37,929 bases of DNA from a virus: IMG/VR virus record IMGVR_UViG_3300048034_000615, positions 1 through 37,929 of that record, one strand, 5' to 3'. Both the position numbers and the translations under genes were made by a program. Below are positions 23,979 through 32,560 of the stretch, one piece after another; the first letter of the stretch is position 1; each line of letters opens with the position of its first letter. The notes beneath the pieces are model-generated. The model was not told the DNA's origin, made no database searches, and saw nothing but the letters and a program-made list of their open reading frames with translations.

Positions 23979-26900
23979 ATGGCAAAGAAATTAGTTACCT
24001 ATTACTCATTTGAACCTTCTACAAATACTGTAAAGATTCCGGGTAATATCAAAGCAGAAAAACTTCTGCTGATCACAAATATTACTGAAAATACACCAAT
24101 TTATATTTTCTCGGACCAATTTCTTGGTCTAGAATCTTCAACTTACAATCAAACTACAGAAGAAACTGAGTTTGTTCTGACTTGCAATTGTTCTACAATG
24201 TCCTCTACGGACAAGTTGCAAATTTTCTACGACAAACCATATGTAAGTATTGAACCTTCCGAGACTTTCGTTGACGCTGTTTCAAAGTTTAGAGTTTCAA
24301 ATCCAGAAAACCTGATTGATACTGACTTTGAGTATGGTCCTCAGGCTTCTAAATGGGAAACTCTTCAGACGATTAATAATATTCCGTCTTTCTACTCATC
24401 CTCTTCTGATACTACGATTTCGTTTATCACGAAAGTAGAATCATTTGCTGGTAGTGAATTAATTACTGTTACTACTAGTTTCGACCACGGTCTTACTTCT
24501 GGTCTTCCAATTACAGTAACTGGTCTTTCCTCCACTACTGCAGAAGGTACTTATTTAATCCAGGCAGTACCAACTACTACAACATTTACATTCAAATGTA
24601 GAGCATCACAACCTACTAGTAGAGAACTCCAGGGTACTTACACCTCTATTATTCCTGGTAAATTCTTCCAAGGTTCTCAAATTGCTCTTGATGAATCACA
24701 AGGAATTGTCAGCGAACTTTACAATTTCCGAGTCAAAGTTTATTCTGTCTGGCAATTTACACTTCCTTCAGTTCCTACTGCATGGGAAGTACAAGATTAT
24801 ATTACCATTGATAGCGGTGGTGCGGGTGTAATTTCAAAAATTGATGGAAATGATGTTTGGGTCCACTTCAGTTCTGTTGCTCAGTCTAATCCTCAGGATG
24901 CTGATACACTCACAGCGAAAGATATTGACGTTGTTGTAACAACAGTTGTAGGAGCAAGTAACAAGTATTTCATTAACTCATCTGAAGCTTCAGGAACTGA
25001 ATATAATGATCAACAATATGTTCAGCAAGAAACATTAAATCTTGCTAAAAAAGCGATCTATACTTTTGATGTATCAGATCTATCAATGAACACCCACCCA
25101 TTTGAATTCAGTACAACTGATAATGGTGTTCATGGTTCCGGCGGTGTGGAATATACAACTTTTGTTTATAAGCATGGAACTCAAGGAACTGCTGGTGCTT
25201 ATGTAAGAATTTACTTCGATTATAATACCCCAGATAACTTATATTATTATTGCCAGGCTCACAGTGGAATGGGTGGTGATATAGTCACAGCCATCACCAC
25301 TAACTCCAAAGTGTTCCTGACAACATCTGCAGAACATGGTTTTGCTGATAATACTAATTTCTACTTTGTTAATACAGTTTCACCTAAGATCTTTGATATT
25401 CAAGATGGGTCAGCAACAGCAGCTGATGGTGAGCCGACAATTGCACATGAAGATACATTTACTAATGTTATCGCACCTGATATTACTAAAACAGATCCAT
25501 ATAATATCGAATCTACATATACATTAAGATTTGATGAGGCAGATATTAATTATGGCACCGATAGAATTACCCTTCCCAATCACCAATTTGAGACTGGTTA
25601 TTCAATTCTTTACTATCCAAATCCAGGAGACATTCCTATTGGTGGATTGAGCAGAATGTCTGTTTATTATGTCAAAAAAATTGATGATAATACCATTGAA
25701 TTATATGATTCAATGAGAGTTCAGGCAAGTTATCTGAAGAACCTTAGCGTCGGTGGTACATTTACGCATGGTCAACATAATTTTGGACTGGTATATAATA
25801 TCTACAGAGAGTATAAAGGATATTATGATTGGTATACTTACTTCTACCCATACTATCATAACTTTGGTTCTACATATTCCGGTTATGATCTTAGAAGCAA
25901 TCAATATGGTTTAGGAGGTCAGAACTGGGATAGAACGATCTTCTTCTCTCAAACCAGAACTCATGCTGGTGGTAATAGTGGTAATGATAGATTTAGGTAT
26001 TGCGATACGTGGTTCAGATTCTACGGTACATTCTGGAAAACATATGGTTACAATCATGTAACTCTTCCACTAGGAACATCTGCTCAGTTCCAGGGAACTT
26101 ATGATATGCTGACTGATACTCAGCATAATGGGTATAGTAACAGTAGTTACAGTAATGCATATTGGGTTGGTGCTTATAATGGTAATGGTCCTGCCGGTGT
26201 AGGAAATCCTTACTATTGGACATCTAATTTCTATATTGACTATGTTCAGACTGGAAACTCACCATACATTAGAATGCGTGGTAATAACTGGTTCTTCTGG
26301 TATCACCAAAACGGAAATGGATACTATCTGGATAGAAGATTTGGAGAGTATTATAATGATGGTGGAACCAACATGTATATCATGTTTGGTAAGCAAAATA
26401 CTACCACAAATGATTCAGTATACAAAGAAAATCACCTTGCTGAAACTGGACAGAACTTCACATTAGATACTACTAATGGCGATATTCATTACTTCTATGA
26501 TGGTGCTGCTAATAGAACTCAACTTGGAAATGGGACAACTATTAACGTAGAAAAAATTGATAATAATAGATTCCGTCTGAGAGACACGGGTAATACAGTA
26601 TACAGATTAGCAGCTGTTACAGGTGCTCCTACAATGTCTGCTGTAATTACATCACCATTCAAAAACTCAGTTTTTGTTGCTGAACATCAATTCTCAAACA
26701 ATGAGTATTTAAGATATGATCAAATCGGATCTGCCCCAATTGCAGGACTTACTTCTGGTCAGTCTTACTATGTAAAAGTTGTTGATCAAAATAGATTCCA
26801 ACTAGGAACTACAGTCGGTTTCTCAACTGAAGTTGACTTCACTAATTCAGGAACTGGACTTCAGTCATTTGAAAATACAACCGCTGCTTTCGGTACAACT

Positions 26901-29684
26901 GATGGTTCATATACGACTACTAAGGCAGTTAGTGATACTAAACTTTCTGTGACAATTCCGTTCAAAATTCCTCCTGCATTGAAGGGATTTGATGCTGAGG
27001 CAAATGTCACTCTTGCTAATGATTATATCACAATTAATAATCACTATTTTGCTACTGGAACAAGGGTCATCTATGATGCTCAAGGAGGAACAGTACTTGG
27101 TGGATTGACTGATGGTGCGGATTACTACATCATTGTTATTGATAACAATATCTTCAAACTAGCAACAACTTTGGCAGATGCTGTTGCAGGAAATGAAATT
27201 ACCCTTTCAACTAAACCCGGATCTAGTGAAACACAACAATTCATTAGTGCTAGTATGTCAGGTCAGGTTTCTGGCACTGGTACAGTAGAAGTTACATCTG
27301 GTAGCAGACTTGTTACTGGATCAAATGCTGCATTCCAGAGATTCTATAAGATTGGTGATAAACTGAGAATTGTTAATAATGCAACTACACCTGGTGTAAT
27401 TGTTGAGAAGACAATTACAGCAATTACTGATGATGATAATTTGTTGGTTGATACAGCATATGACTTCAGCAACAGTGGTTTAAATTATCTAATTCCTTCT
27501 TACATCTATGTAAGACCTGATGGTTTCTATCTCCACAGACCATTTGACGGTGGCATGGAAATTGGTACTTCTAAGTCACCTAACTCTAGAATTTCTAGAC
27601 AGACTCGTAAGTATTTCCGTTATCAGTCAGGTAAAGGTATTCAGACTTCATTCGCTATTAACTTCATTCCTCAGGTTCCTGTTCAAACAATTTCGTATAC
27701 TCCAATTGGAACTACTACGATAGTAACAGGTGCTACGATGACACAGGGTTCATCAACATTGACTGTTAGTGATACATCAGGTTTGACAGTAGGACAAATT
27801 GCTACTGGAGAAGCTGGTCTTGGATCCAAGTCTAGAATTGTTCAAATCATTGATGCTACGACATTGGAGATGAGCACAGGTTGCACCGGAGCTTTCACTG
27901 GAGGCACAATTACATTCGCTAAAGTCGAACTTGCGACTATCGTCTGCACAAAACCACACCAGTTTGAAGATGATGTTCAAGTTACAGTCAAAGATTGTAG
28001 TGTTGAAGGATTTAATGTTACTGCAGATATCTACGATCTTGTAAATGATTTCTCATTCAGATATATTCTCCCAGCACAACCCACATCTGATGTTGGTGGT
28101 GGATTCACTACCGTATCTATTGTTGCCTGGAGTGACTGTTCAATCCGTGCTGGTATGTTTGATGATCAGAATGGTTTCTACTTTGAATATGATGGTGCAA
28201 CACTTAACTGTGTCAGAAGATCTTCTGTCCAACAACTTCCTGGAACTATCGCTGTAACAAACTCCAGTCAAATTGTTACTGGAACTAATACATCGTTTAT
28301 CTCTCAAGTTGCCGTTGGTGAGCATCTCGTTATTCGCGGAATGACATATCAAGTTGTTAAGATTGCTAGCAATAGTCAACTTACAATCCAACCTTCTTAT
28401 CGTGGTGTTACTGCAACTGACGTTATTTGCACCAAAACTATTAATACTGCAGTAGCGAAAGAAAATTGGAATATTGATAAAGCAGATGGTAATGGTCCAT
28501 CTGGTTACATCCTGAACCTTGATAGAATTCAGATGTGCTATATGGATTACTCTTGGTATGGTGCTGGTAAGATCCGTTTCGGATTTAAAGATCAAGATGG
28601 ACATGTTAAGTATGTCCATGAATTTAAGCACAACAACCGTTTGACGGAATCTTACTTCCGTTCTGGTAACCTACCTGCTCGTTATGAAGTAGTTAACTTC
28701 ACTTCACCGACATATGTCGGAACCTTGTTCCACTGGGGTACTTCAGTTATCATGGATGGTACAATGCAAGATGACGAAGCATATCTCTTCACAGCATCAG
28801 GCAACGTCCAGAAGTATACAAATGCTACTGCCGAAAGTTCTAGCACCAACGCCAATAGTTTCCTGAGATCCTATTACCAAGGCACATGGTGGAACAGAAC
28901 GTTCTATCTCATCATGCGTTTCCCATCTAGTGAAGCATCCAAGTTCTCAATTAACACATTGATTTATGAGAACACTGCTGCCAATGGTTACTTCTTAGAA
29001 GGTAGACCAATTGACTCCAAGTCTCGTGTCTCAGGTAGTTACTATGAAGCTGCAATTCAATATGTAGAAGGAACTGCAACTGTATTCCCATACAACTATA
29101 CCAGTGCGATTAATTCTGCCATTGGAAATCCTGCTGTTCCTTCAGGAACAACAATGAATATCGGTGCCCCTGCTGGTGTTGATAACATTATTCCTGATAA
29201 CATCCCACTGATTTCCATCAGACTGGCACCTTCAGTTGACTCTTCAATTACTGGTGCTCTCGGAGAACGTGAAATTATCAACAGAATGCAACTTAAACTT
29301 GACTCTGTTGGTATTCTAACTACACATGAGACGGAACTATCACTGATCTTGAACCCACAACTTTCAACAGATGAGTTCCAGAATGTTGACGAACCTTCGC
29401 TCTGTCAACTCGTTAAGCATGGTCCTAACGATGTTATCACAGGCGGTTCTAAGATTCTCTCATTCAGAGCATCTGGTTCTGGAGATGGTAATACATTCTC
29501 AACAGAATACGATCTTACGAAACTGAGTGACTTGGGTAACTCAATTCTTGGTGGTGATGGTGTCTATCCAAACGGACCTGACCTACTTTGCGTTGTTGCT
29601 AACATTGTTGACTCAACAGGTGTTAGCGTTGCAAACCCATACTCAGTATCTGCTAGAGTTACCTGGCAGGAATCACAAGCATAA
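23979..29684 (+). CDS. Giant virion structural protein with cupredoxin-like and aromatic-rich segments (1,901 residues)
   Basis: A very long beta protein starting MAKKLVTYYSFEPSTNTVKI. Several 'H-x-x' modules recur: DHGLTSG (24484), EHGFADN (25336), NHQFETG (25578), EHQFSNN (26688), NHYFATG (27041) and PHQFEDD (27957); several continue with a YYVK/YYII strand and end NxFxL. Residues about 355-440 form a cupredoxin-like segment with His373, Cys425, His428 and Met431. Residues about 605-808 are extremely rich in Tyr, Trp, Phe, Asn and Gly. The C-terminal 450 residues look like a conserved globular or lectin-like region (WWNRTFYLIMRFPSSEASKF). It lies among structural genes with no clear late promoter directly upstream; AAGGAAA precedes the ATG. 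Probable fibre or tail surface protein; this is inference. Confidence 0.82.
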   Translation: MAKKLVTYYSFEPSTNTVKIPGNIKAEKLLLITNITENTPIYIFSDQFLGLESSTYNQTTEETEFVLTCNCSTMSSTDKLQIFYDKPYVSIEPSETFVDAVSKFRVSNPENLIDTDFEYGPQASKWETLQTINNIPSFYSSSSDTTISFITKVESFAGSELITVTTSFDHGLTSGLPITVTGLSSTTAEGTYLIQAVPTTTTFTFKCRASQPTSRELQGTYTSIIPGKFFQGSQIALDESQGIVSELYNFRVKVYSVWQFTLPSVPTAWEVQDYITIDSGGAGVISKIDGNDVWVHFSSVAQSNPQDADTLTAKDIDVVVTTVVGASNKYFINSSEASGTEYNDQQYVQQETLNLAKKAIYTFDVSDLSMNTHPFEFSTTDNGVHGSGGVEYTTFVYKHGTQGTAGAYVRIYFDYNTPDNLYYYCQAHSGMGGDIVTAITTNSKVFLTTSAEHGFADNTNFYFVNTVSPKIFDIQDGSATAADGEPTIAHEDTFTNVIAPDITKTDPYNIESTYTLRFDEADINYGTDRITLPNHQFETGYSILYYPNPGDIPIGGLSRMSVYYVKKIDDNTIELYDSMRVQASYLKNLSVGGTFTHGQHNFGLVYNIYREYKGYYDWYTYFYPYYHNFGSTYSGYDLRSNQYGLGGQNWDRTIFFSQTRTHAGGNSGNDRFRYCDTWFRFYGTFWKTYGYNHVTLPLGTSAQFQGTYDMLTDTQHNGYSNSSYSNAYWVGAYNGNGPAGVGNPYYWTSNFYIDYVQTGNSPYIRMRGNNWFFWYHQNGNGYYLDRRFGEYYNDGGTNMYIMFGKQNTTTNDSVYKENHLAETGQNFTLDTTNGDIHYFYDGAANRTQLGNGTTINVEKIDNNRFRLRDTGNTVYRLAAVTGAPTMSAVITSPFKNSVFVAEHQFSNNEYLRYDQIGSAPIAGLTSGQSYYVKVVDQNRFQLGTTVGFSTEVDFTNSGTGLQSFENTTAAFGTTDGSYTTTKAVSDTKLSVTIPFKIPPALKGFDAEANVTLANDYITINNHYFATGTRVIYDAQGGTVLGGLTDGADYYIIVIDNNIFKLATTLADAVAGNEITLSTKPGSSETQQFISASMSGQVSGTGTVEVTSGSRLVTGSNAAFQRFYKIGDKLRIVNNATTPGVIVEKTITAITDDDNLLVDTAYDFSNSGLNYLIPSYIYVRPDGFYLHRPFDGGMEIGTSKSPNSRISRQTRKYFRYQSGKGIQTSFAINFIPQVPVQTISYTPIGTTTIVTGATMTQGSSTLTVSDTSGLTVGQIATGEAGLGSKSRIVQIIDATTLEMSTGCTGAFTGGTITFAKVELATIVCTKPHQFEDDVQVTVKDCSVEGFNVTADIYDLVNDFSFRYILPAQPTSDVGGGFTTVSIVAWSDCSIRAGMFDDQNGFYFEYDGATLNCVRRSSVQQLPGTIAVTNSSQIVTGTNTSFISQVAVGEHLVIRGMTYQVVKIASNSQLTIQPSYRGVTATDVICTKTINTAVAKENWNIDKADGNGPSGYILNLDRIQMCYMDYSWYGAGKIRFGFKDQDGHVKYVHEFKHNNRLTESYFRSGNLPARYEVVNFTSPTYVGTLFHWGTSVIMDGTMQDDEAYLFTASGNVQKYTNATAESSSTNANSFLRSYYQGTWWNRTFYLIMRFPSSEASKFSINTLIYENTAANGYFLEGRPIDSKSRVSGSYYEAAIQYVEGTATVFPYNYTSAINSAIGNPAVPSGTTMNIGAPAGVDNIIPDNIPLISIRLAPSVDSSITGALGEREIINRMQLKLDSVGILTTHETELSLILNPQLSTDEFQNVDEPSLCQLVKHGPNDVITGGSKILSFRASGSGDGNTFSTEYDLTKLSDLGNSILGGDGVYPNGPDLLCVVANIVDSTGVSVANPYSVSARVTWQESQA

Positions 29685-29702
29685 TTTTAGGAGAAATCTA
29701 AC

Positions 29703-29972
29703 ATGCCACAAAACGAAATCGATGTGCCTCTAAATGAGGCACCAGAGTCTGCGACACTTGCTGCTTATGAAACAGCCGTTCAAGCAATTGATTGGTCATA
29801 CGCTGATGGTGATGAAGCAGCATTACAATCTTTCTATGCTGCTAAAGTATTGGAAAATGGATTAAGACAGCAATTTGGTGGGTCAAAACCATCTGATTTA
29901 AATAAACCGGGTATGGAATCAATTATCAATATCTGGAATAAGTATGCTCCGGCATCAGAACGACTAATTTAA
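29703..29972 (+). CDS. Small hypothetical protein at the end of the plus-strand block
   Basis: An 89-residue, mostly helical, soluble protein (SATLAAYETAVQAIDWSYAD, then EAALQSFYAAKVLENGLRQQ and a GMESIINIWNKYAPA end). An AGGAG nine bases before the ATG is a good ribosome binding site. It follows the 1,901-residue gene by 18 bases, so it is probably cotranscribed with it, and is followed by a bidirectional terminator. I do not recognise the family. A chaperone or connector for the giant protein is possible from position only. Confidence 0.75.
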   Translation: MPQNEIDVPLNEAPESATLAAYETAVQAIDWSYADGDEAALQSFYAAKVLENGLRQQFGGSKPSDLNKPGMESIINIWNKYAPASERLI

Positions 29973-29996
29973 GTTTACAAAATAAACAAAAAAAAT

Positions 29997-30019
29997 GGAG
30001 GGTAACCCCTCCTTTTTTT
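29997..30019. terminator. Bidirectional terminator between convergent genes
   Basis: GGAGGG (29997-30002) pairs with CCCTCC (30007-30012) around a TAAC loop, with seven T after it and an A-run (about 29988-29995) before it. It can therefore end both the plus-strand block and the minus-strand cluster. Its T-run touches the stop codon of the minus-strand gene. Confidence 0.9.
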
Positions 30020-30797
30020 ATGAAATTGCGCCAACTAAAGAATATCTAATAGATTTATATTCATCAACATCATACCCTATACTGTGATAGAAATCTCCTT
30101 TGTATATGGTAAGTGAATTAAAATCAGCTGATATGGAATGATACCTTTCATATTGATCATCTGATTTAAATCTAATCCATTTACCAATTTTTTTATCATC
30201 CATCAAAGTATCTTTACGAGAATTATCTTCTTCAAATTCCTCAGAATATTTGAACATACGAGATCCTCTATAGTTATAAGAATTATTTTTAAGTTTATAT
30301 CTAAAAAAATCTGTGTAACTTTCTTCGTTCTCGGTTAGAAATAAATTTAAAGCGAGTGAAAATGGATCTGTATGGGGACGATAGTTTGAGCAATATGAGG
30401 GCATTCCGGGATAGCAACAATTAGTATAATAATTCCAATTAATTCTTTTATATTCATACTTTACTATATGATAGTGTTTAAGAATATTATAAAATGCTAT
30501 TGATATATTATTTCTAAAAAATGTTTCTGGAACTGGTGCTTGAAATCCCGGAGCCATACTACTACTATTGCTAGATTTAGTAGTTCCATCGATTATAGAT
30601 TTAGATTTATCTTCGGAAGGAAAATGAGATATAAAATTTCTCAAATCTATAGGATTTTTTAGGAAATTATGAACTTTAATATATTCAAGTTCTTCTACTT
30701 TAAAAGCTTGAATGTCCATATCAGAATTTACTTCTGTTAATTCCTTAATTTCACCAGCACTATACCTAGGTATAACGTCATAATTAAAATCATTCAT
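30018..30797 (-). CDS. 2OG-Fe(II) dioxygenase-like protein (intact metal site)
   Basis: A 259-residue protein from the ATG at 30797 (an upstream ATG at 30824 would add nine residues). The facial triad of a 2-oxoglutarate/Fe(II) oxygenase is visible: His and Asp in RPHTDPFSLALNLFL (His codon 30372-30374, Asp 30366-30368), the distal His in IYKGDFYHSIGY (30084-30086), and Arg in IRYSLVGAIS (30045-30047) to bind 2OG. The N-terminal YIKVHNFLKNPIDLRNFI resembles the start of DUF6445-type proteins. The substrate is unknown. It is the last gene of a three-gene minus-strand cluster and overlaps its upstream neighbour by 8 bases. That neighbour is a divergent paralogue. I preferred the inner start because it reduces the overlap; a weak GGA lies 11 bases upstream. 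Confidence 0.75.
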   Translation of the reverse strand: MNDFNYDVIPRYSAGEIKELTEVNSDMDIQAFKVEELEYIKVHNFLKNPIDLRNFISHFPSEDKSKSIIDGTTKSSNSSSMAPGFQAPVPETFFRNNISIAFYNILKHYHIVKYEYKRINWNYYTNCCYPGMPSYCSNYRPHTDPFSLALNLFLTENEESYTDFFRYKLKNNSYNYRGSRMFKYSEEFEEDNSRKDTLMDDKKIGKWIRFKSDDQYERYHSISADFNSLTIYKGDFYHSIGYDVDEYKSIRYSLVGAIS

Positions 30798-31692
30798 TTG
30801 AAATATATTCCATTGGCATTTCATTAGACATTTGATCGCCCATTACATTTCCAAAACCATCCTCTTCTTTAGCAGGAAGATTTAAACATCCTTCAAGATG
30901 ATAGTGCTCAGAAACATTATCGTAAACATTCTGATACCAAGAGTTGCCTGGATAAAGAATTGCTCTATTGTATTTTGCTGGCACATGAATAAGTTTATTA
31001 AAATATTCATCACCATCCCAATTTTCATATTGTTTAGTGGTATTTTGAGGTACATACTTATAATTAAGTAAATCCATAATCTCTCGTTTAGATTCAGGAT
31101 CCGTAATACCTTCAAATAACTGAGTTACACCATAATAAATTTTATGTTCATAAGCAAAATTATAGAATGACATACCACTTTTTCCAAGTGCTTCATCTTC
31201 AGAACCTAAAAATATTTTCATATTCATATAAAAATTTCCAGGATGACACTTTTCTTTATTAGTATTAATTGTCATATTAGGATAATAATAATTTCCAGTC
31301 CAAAGACAACTACTAATCATCCTTTCAAATTCTTCTGGAGTTGTTTGACTATTACTATCATTTGGAATATAATCCCATTCCTTTAGAACGCCAACGGCAT
31401 TCATTGTTAATTGCTGAGTAATATTTGGATGAAATAATTGGTTCTCACCCATAGGTTTTTGAAATTGATATTTGTTATCACTTTCTCTTCTAGATTCTTC
31501 TTCTAAAGTTTTTTGTCCAGTATCGAAAGGAACAGATAACAAATTATCTAAACTATTACCAGGATCTTTAAAAAAATTATCAATTACCAAACAACTAAAT
31601 TCAGATACTCTTTTTTCCTGAACCATAGCATCATCGGACATTTCAAATCCGAAGTTATTAATATATTTAATTTTTGATTGAATATCTTTCAT
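30790..31692 (-). CDS. Degenerate 2OG-Fe(II) dioxygenase-like paralogue
   Basis: A 300-residue protein from ATG 31692, with GGTGGAG eight bases upstream; a TTG at 31698 is also in frame. It aligns by eye with the downstream dioxygenase: VIDNFFKDPGNSLDNLL with VHNFLKNPIDLRNFI, HPGNFYMNMKIFL with HTDPFSLALNLFL, and LYPGNSWYQNVYD with IYKGDFYHSIGYD. At the metal site the Asp is Gly (HPG instead of HTD) and the distal His is Tyr, so ordinary Fe(II) binding looks lost. HxG is also the arrangement in 2OG halogenases, but those keep the distal His, so a pseudoenzyme is more likely. The fold resembles DUF6445. It starts two bases after the stop of the first cluster gene. Confidence 0.75.
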   Translation of the reverse strand: MKDIQSKIKYINNFGFEMSDDAMVQEKRVSEFSCLVIDNFFKDPGNSLDNLLSVPFDTGQKTLEEESRRESDNKYQFQKPMGENQLFHPNITQQLTMNAVGVLKEWDYIPNDSNSQTTPEEFERMISSCLWTGNYYYPNMTINTNKEKCHPGNFYMNMKIFLGSEDEALGKSGMSFYNFAYEHKIYYGVTQLFEGITDPESKREIMDLLNYKYVPQNTTKQYENWDGDEYFNKLIHVPAKYNRAILYPGNSWYQNVYDNVSEHYHLEGCLNLPAKEEDGFGNVMGDQMSNEMPMEYISNE

Positions 31693-31694
31693 AA

Positions 31695-32144
31695 TCAACG
31701 CTCCACCGTAGGTGTTCCTCTAGCAGCATCGCTCCAAATTTCATTTTGGTTTCCTCCAATTTCATCAGAATGAACTAAAAATGAATTATCAAGTTCAATA
31801 GTTTTAACATATTCCTGAACCCATTTGCTCAGAATAGACATATATGCATTAGTTACATCAGTATGAGGTTCGTAAATGACATCAATAAAATCGTGCGTAA
31901 CATTAAAACTTCTTTCATTTGATAATGGAAATAGTCTACCGAATTGAAGTTCACCTTGTTGAGCAGGAAGTTCTGTAACATTCATATCCTCATCAATATT
32001 AGACAAAACATTATTGACACATTCAACAGTAAATGGATCCGAAATGATATAACCTAAACTTTTATTTTCTTCTTTATCCAAGGCTTCTTTAACATCACAA
32101 ACAATTGTTGTTTGATTTTTGAGTAGGCAAAGTTTAACTGTCAT
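31695..32144 (-). CDS. Conserved phage protein of unknown function, first gene of the minus-strand cluster
   Basis: A 149-residue protein. The N-terminus (VKLCLLKNQTTIVCDVKEAL, then SLGYIISDPFTVECVN) and the middle (FGRLFPLSNERSFNVTHDFI, then VIYEPHTDVTNAYM) match a recurring small-protein type in T4-like cyanophages and related marine phages, recognised by its LLK...VKEA...LGY...P strand pattern, which looks Sm-like. I know of no assigned function. The C-terminal 25 residues (VHSDEIGGNQNEIWSDAARG...) seem disordered. It is the first gene after the minus-strand sigma70-type promoter, with a very short leader and no clear Shine-Dalgarno. The next gene follows after two bases. Confidence 0.78.
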   Translation of the reverse strand: MTVKLCLLKNQTTIVCDVKEALDKEENKSLGYIISDPFTVECVNNVLSNIDEDMNVTELPAQQGELQFGRLFPLSNERSFNVTHDFIDVIYEPHTDVTNAYMSILSKWVQEYVKTIELDNSFLVHSDEIGGNQNEIWSDAARGTPTVER

Positions 32145-32166
32145 TGGTATTTAAATTTATGGTATA

Positions 32167-32195
32167 ATTATAATACAGAATTTAGTTCACGTCAA
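32167..32195 (-). promoter_or_regulatory. Sigma70-type promoter for the minus-strand cluster
   Basis: On the minus strand, TTGACG (32195-32190), a 17-base spacer and TATAAT (32172-32167): 11 of 12 consensus bases at ideal spacing. It lies 23 bases upstream of the first cluster gene (start 32144), giving a leader of roughly 15 bases. Confidence 0.85.
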
Positions 32196-32221
32196 CCCGC
32201 TAAATAAATTCAGTTCATCAA

Positions 32222-32229
32222 TATTTATA
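32222..32229 (-). promoter_or_regulatory. Possible minus-strand late promoter motif
   Basis: The minus strand reads TATAAATA here, upstream of the sigma70-type promoter of the minus-strand cluster. If active, the cluster would be transcribed both early and late. The motif is short and the region AT-rich, so chance is possible. Confidence 0.4.
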
Positions 32230-32239
32230 ACCTACTAAA

Positions 32240-32560
32240 ATGACTACTGTTTCGGATATCCCCCTATATGAAATCGTTCAGGAAATTGAAAAAGTGCATG
32301 GTTCGGAAAAACATATGGTAATTGAAATTATTACCAATGATGAAGCAACTGAAGATAAACCTCATCCATTAGTTAGAGAGGAAGACATCTACAGACCAGA
32401 TGGATGGCAATTAAATGACGGAATTTGGTTCTGGTGTGAATTTGAAAATCAAGTTGCTGTATTTGATAATGTTACTGCGGTAAAACATTGGTTTATTGAA
32501 GATTGTTATAGAGAAAACAAAGAAGATAATACTGATATCAAAATAAAGCAAGACTTATAA
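32240..32560 (+). CDS. Hypothetical acidic protein diverging from the minus-strand cluster
   Basis: A 106-residue acidic protein. It has an N-terminal helix (DIPLYEIVQEIEKVHGSEKH), a middle with DIYRPDGWQLNDGIWFWCEF that looks like a beta sheet rich in Trp, and a helical KHWFIEDCYRENKED end. No family recognised. Its promoter is not obvious: the shared 95-base gap holds a palindromic TATAATTATA (32163-32172) that offers a -10 box on the plus strand as well, but no good -35 at the right spacing. The stop codon is immediately followed by the ATG of the oxygenase gene, so the two are probably cotranslated. Confidence 0.75.
   Translation: MTTVSDIPLYEIVQEIEKVHGSEKHMVIEIITNDEATEDKPHPLVREEDIYRPDGWQLNDGIWFWCEFENQVAVFDNVTAVKHWFIEDCYRENKEDNTDIKIKQDL

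Noticed and set aside
25791-26403. Possible diversity-generating retroelement variable region (aromatic/Asn-rich codons)
   Set aside because: No reverse transcriptase and no template repeat is present in the window; Tyr/Asn codons alone are not enough.
28140-28631. 163-codon open frame on the minus strand inside the 1,901-residue gene
   Set aside because: It is fully inside a well-supported plus-strand gene, has low-complexity content and no ribosome binding site; it is a shadow of the coding strand.
31695-31698. TTG at 31698 as the start of the 300-residue paralogue
   Set aside because: The ATG at 31692 has GGTGGAG eight bases upstream and begins two bases after the previous stop, a better start.
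32144-32174. Plus-strand sigma70 promoter for the gene at 32240 (TTGGTA ... TATAAT)
   Set aside because: The -35 match is poor and the spacing is 19 bases; the TATAAT is explained by the palindrome serving the minus strand.
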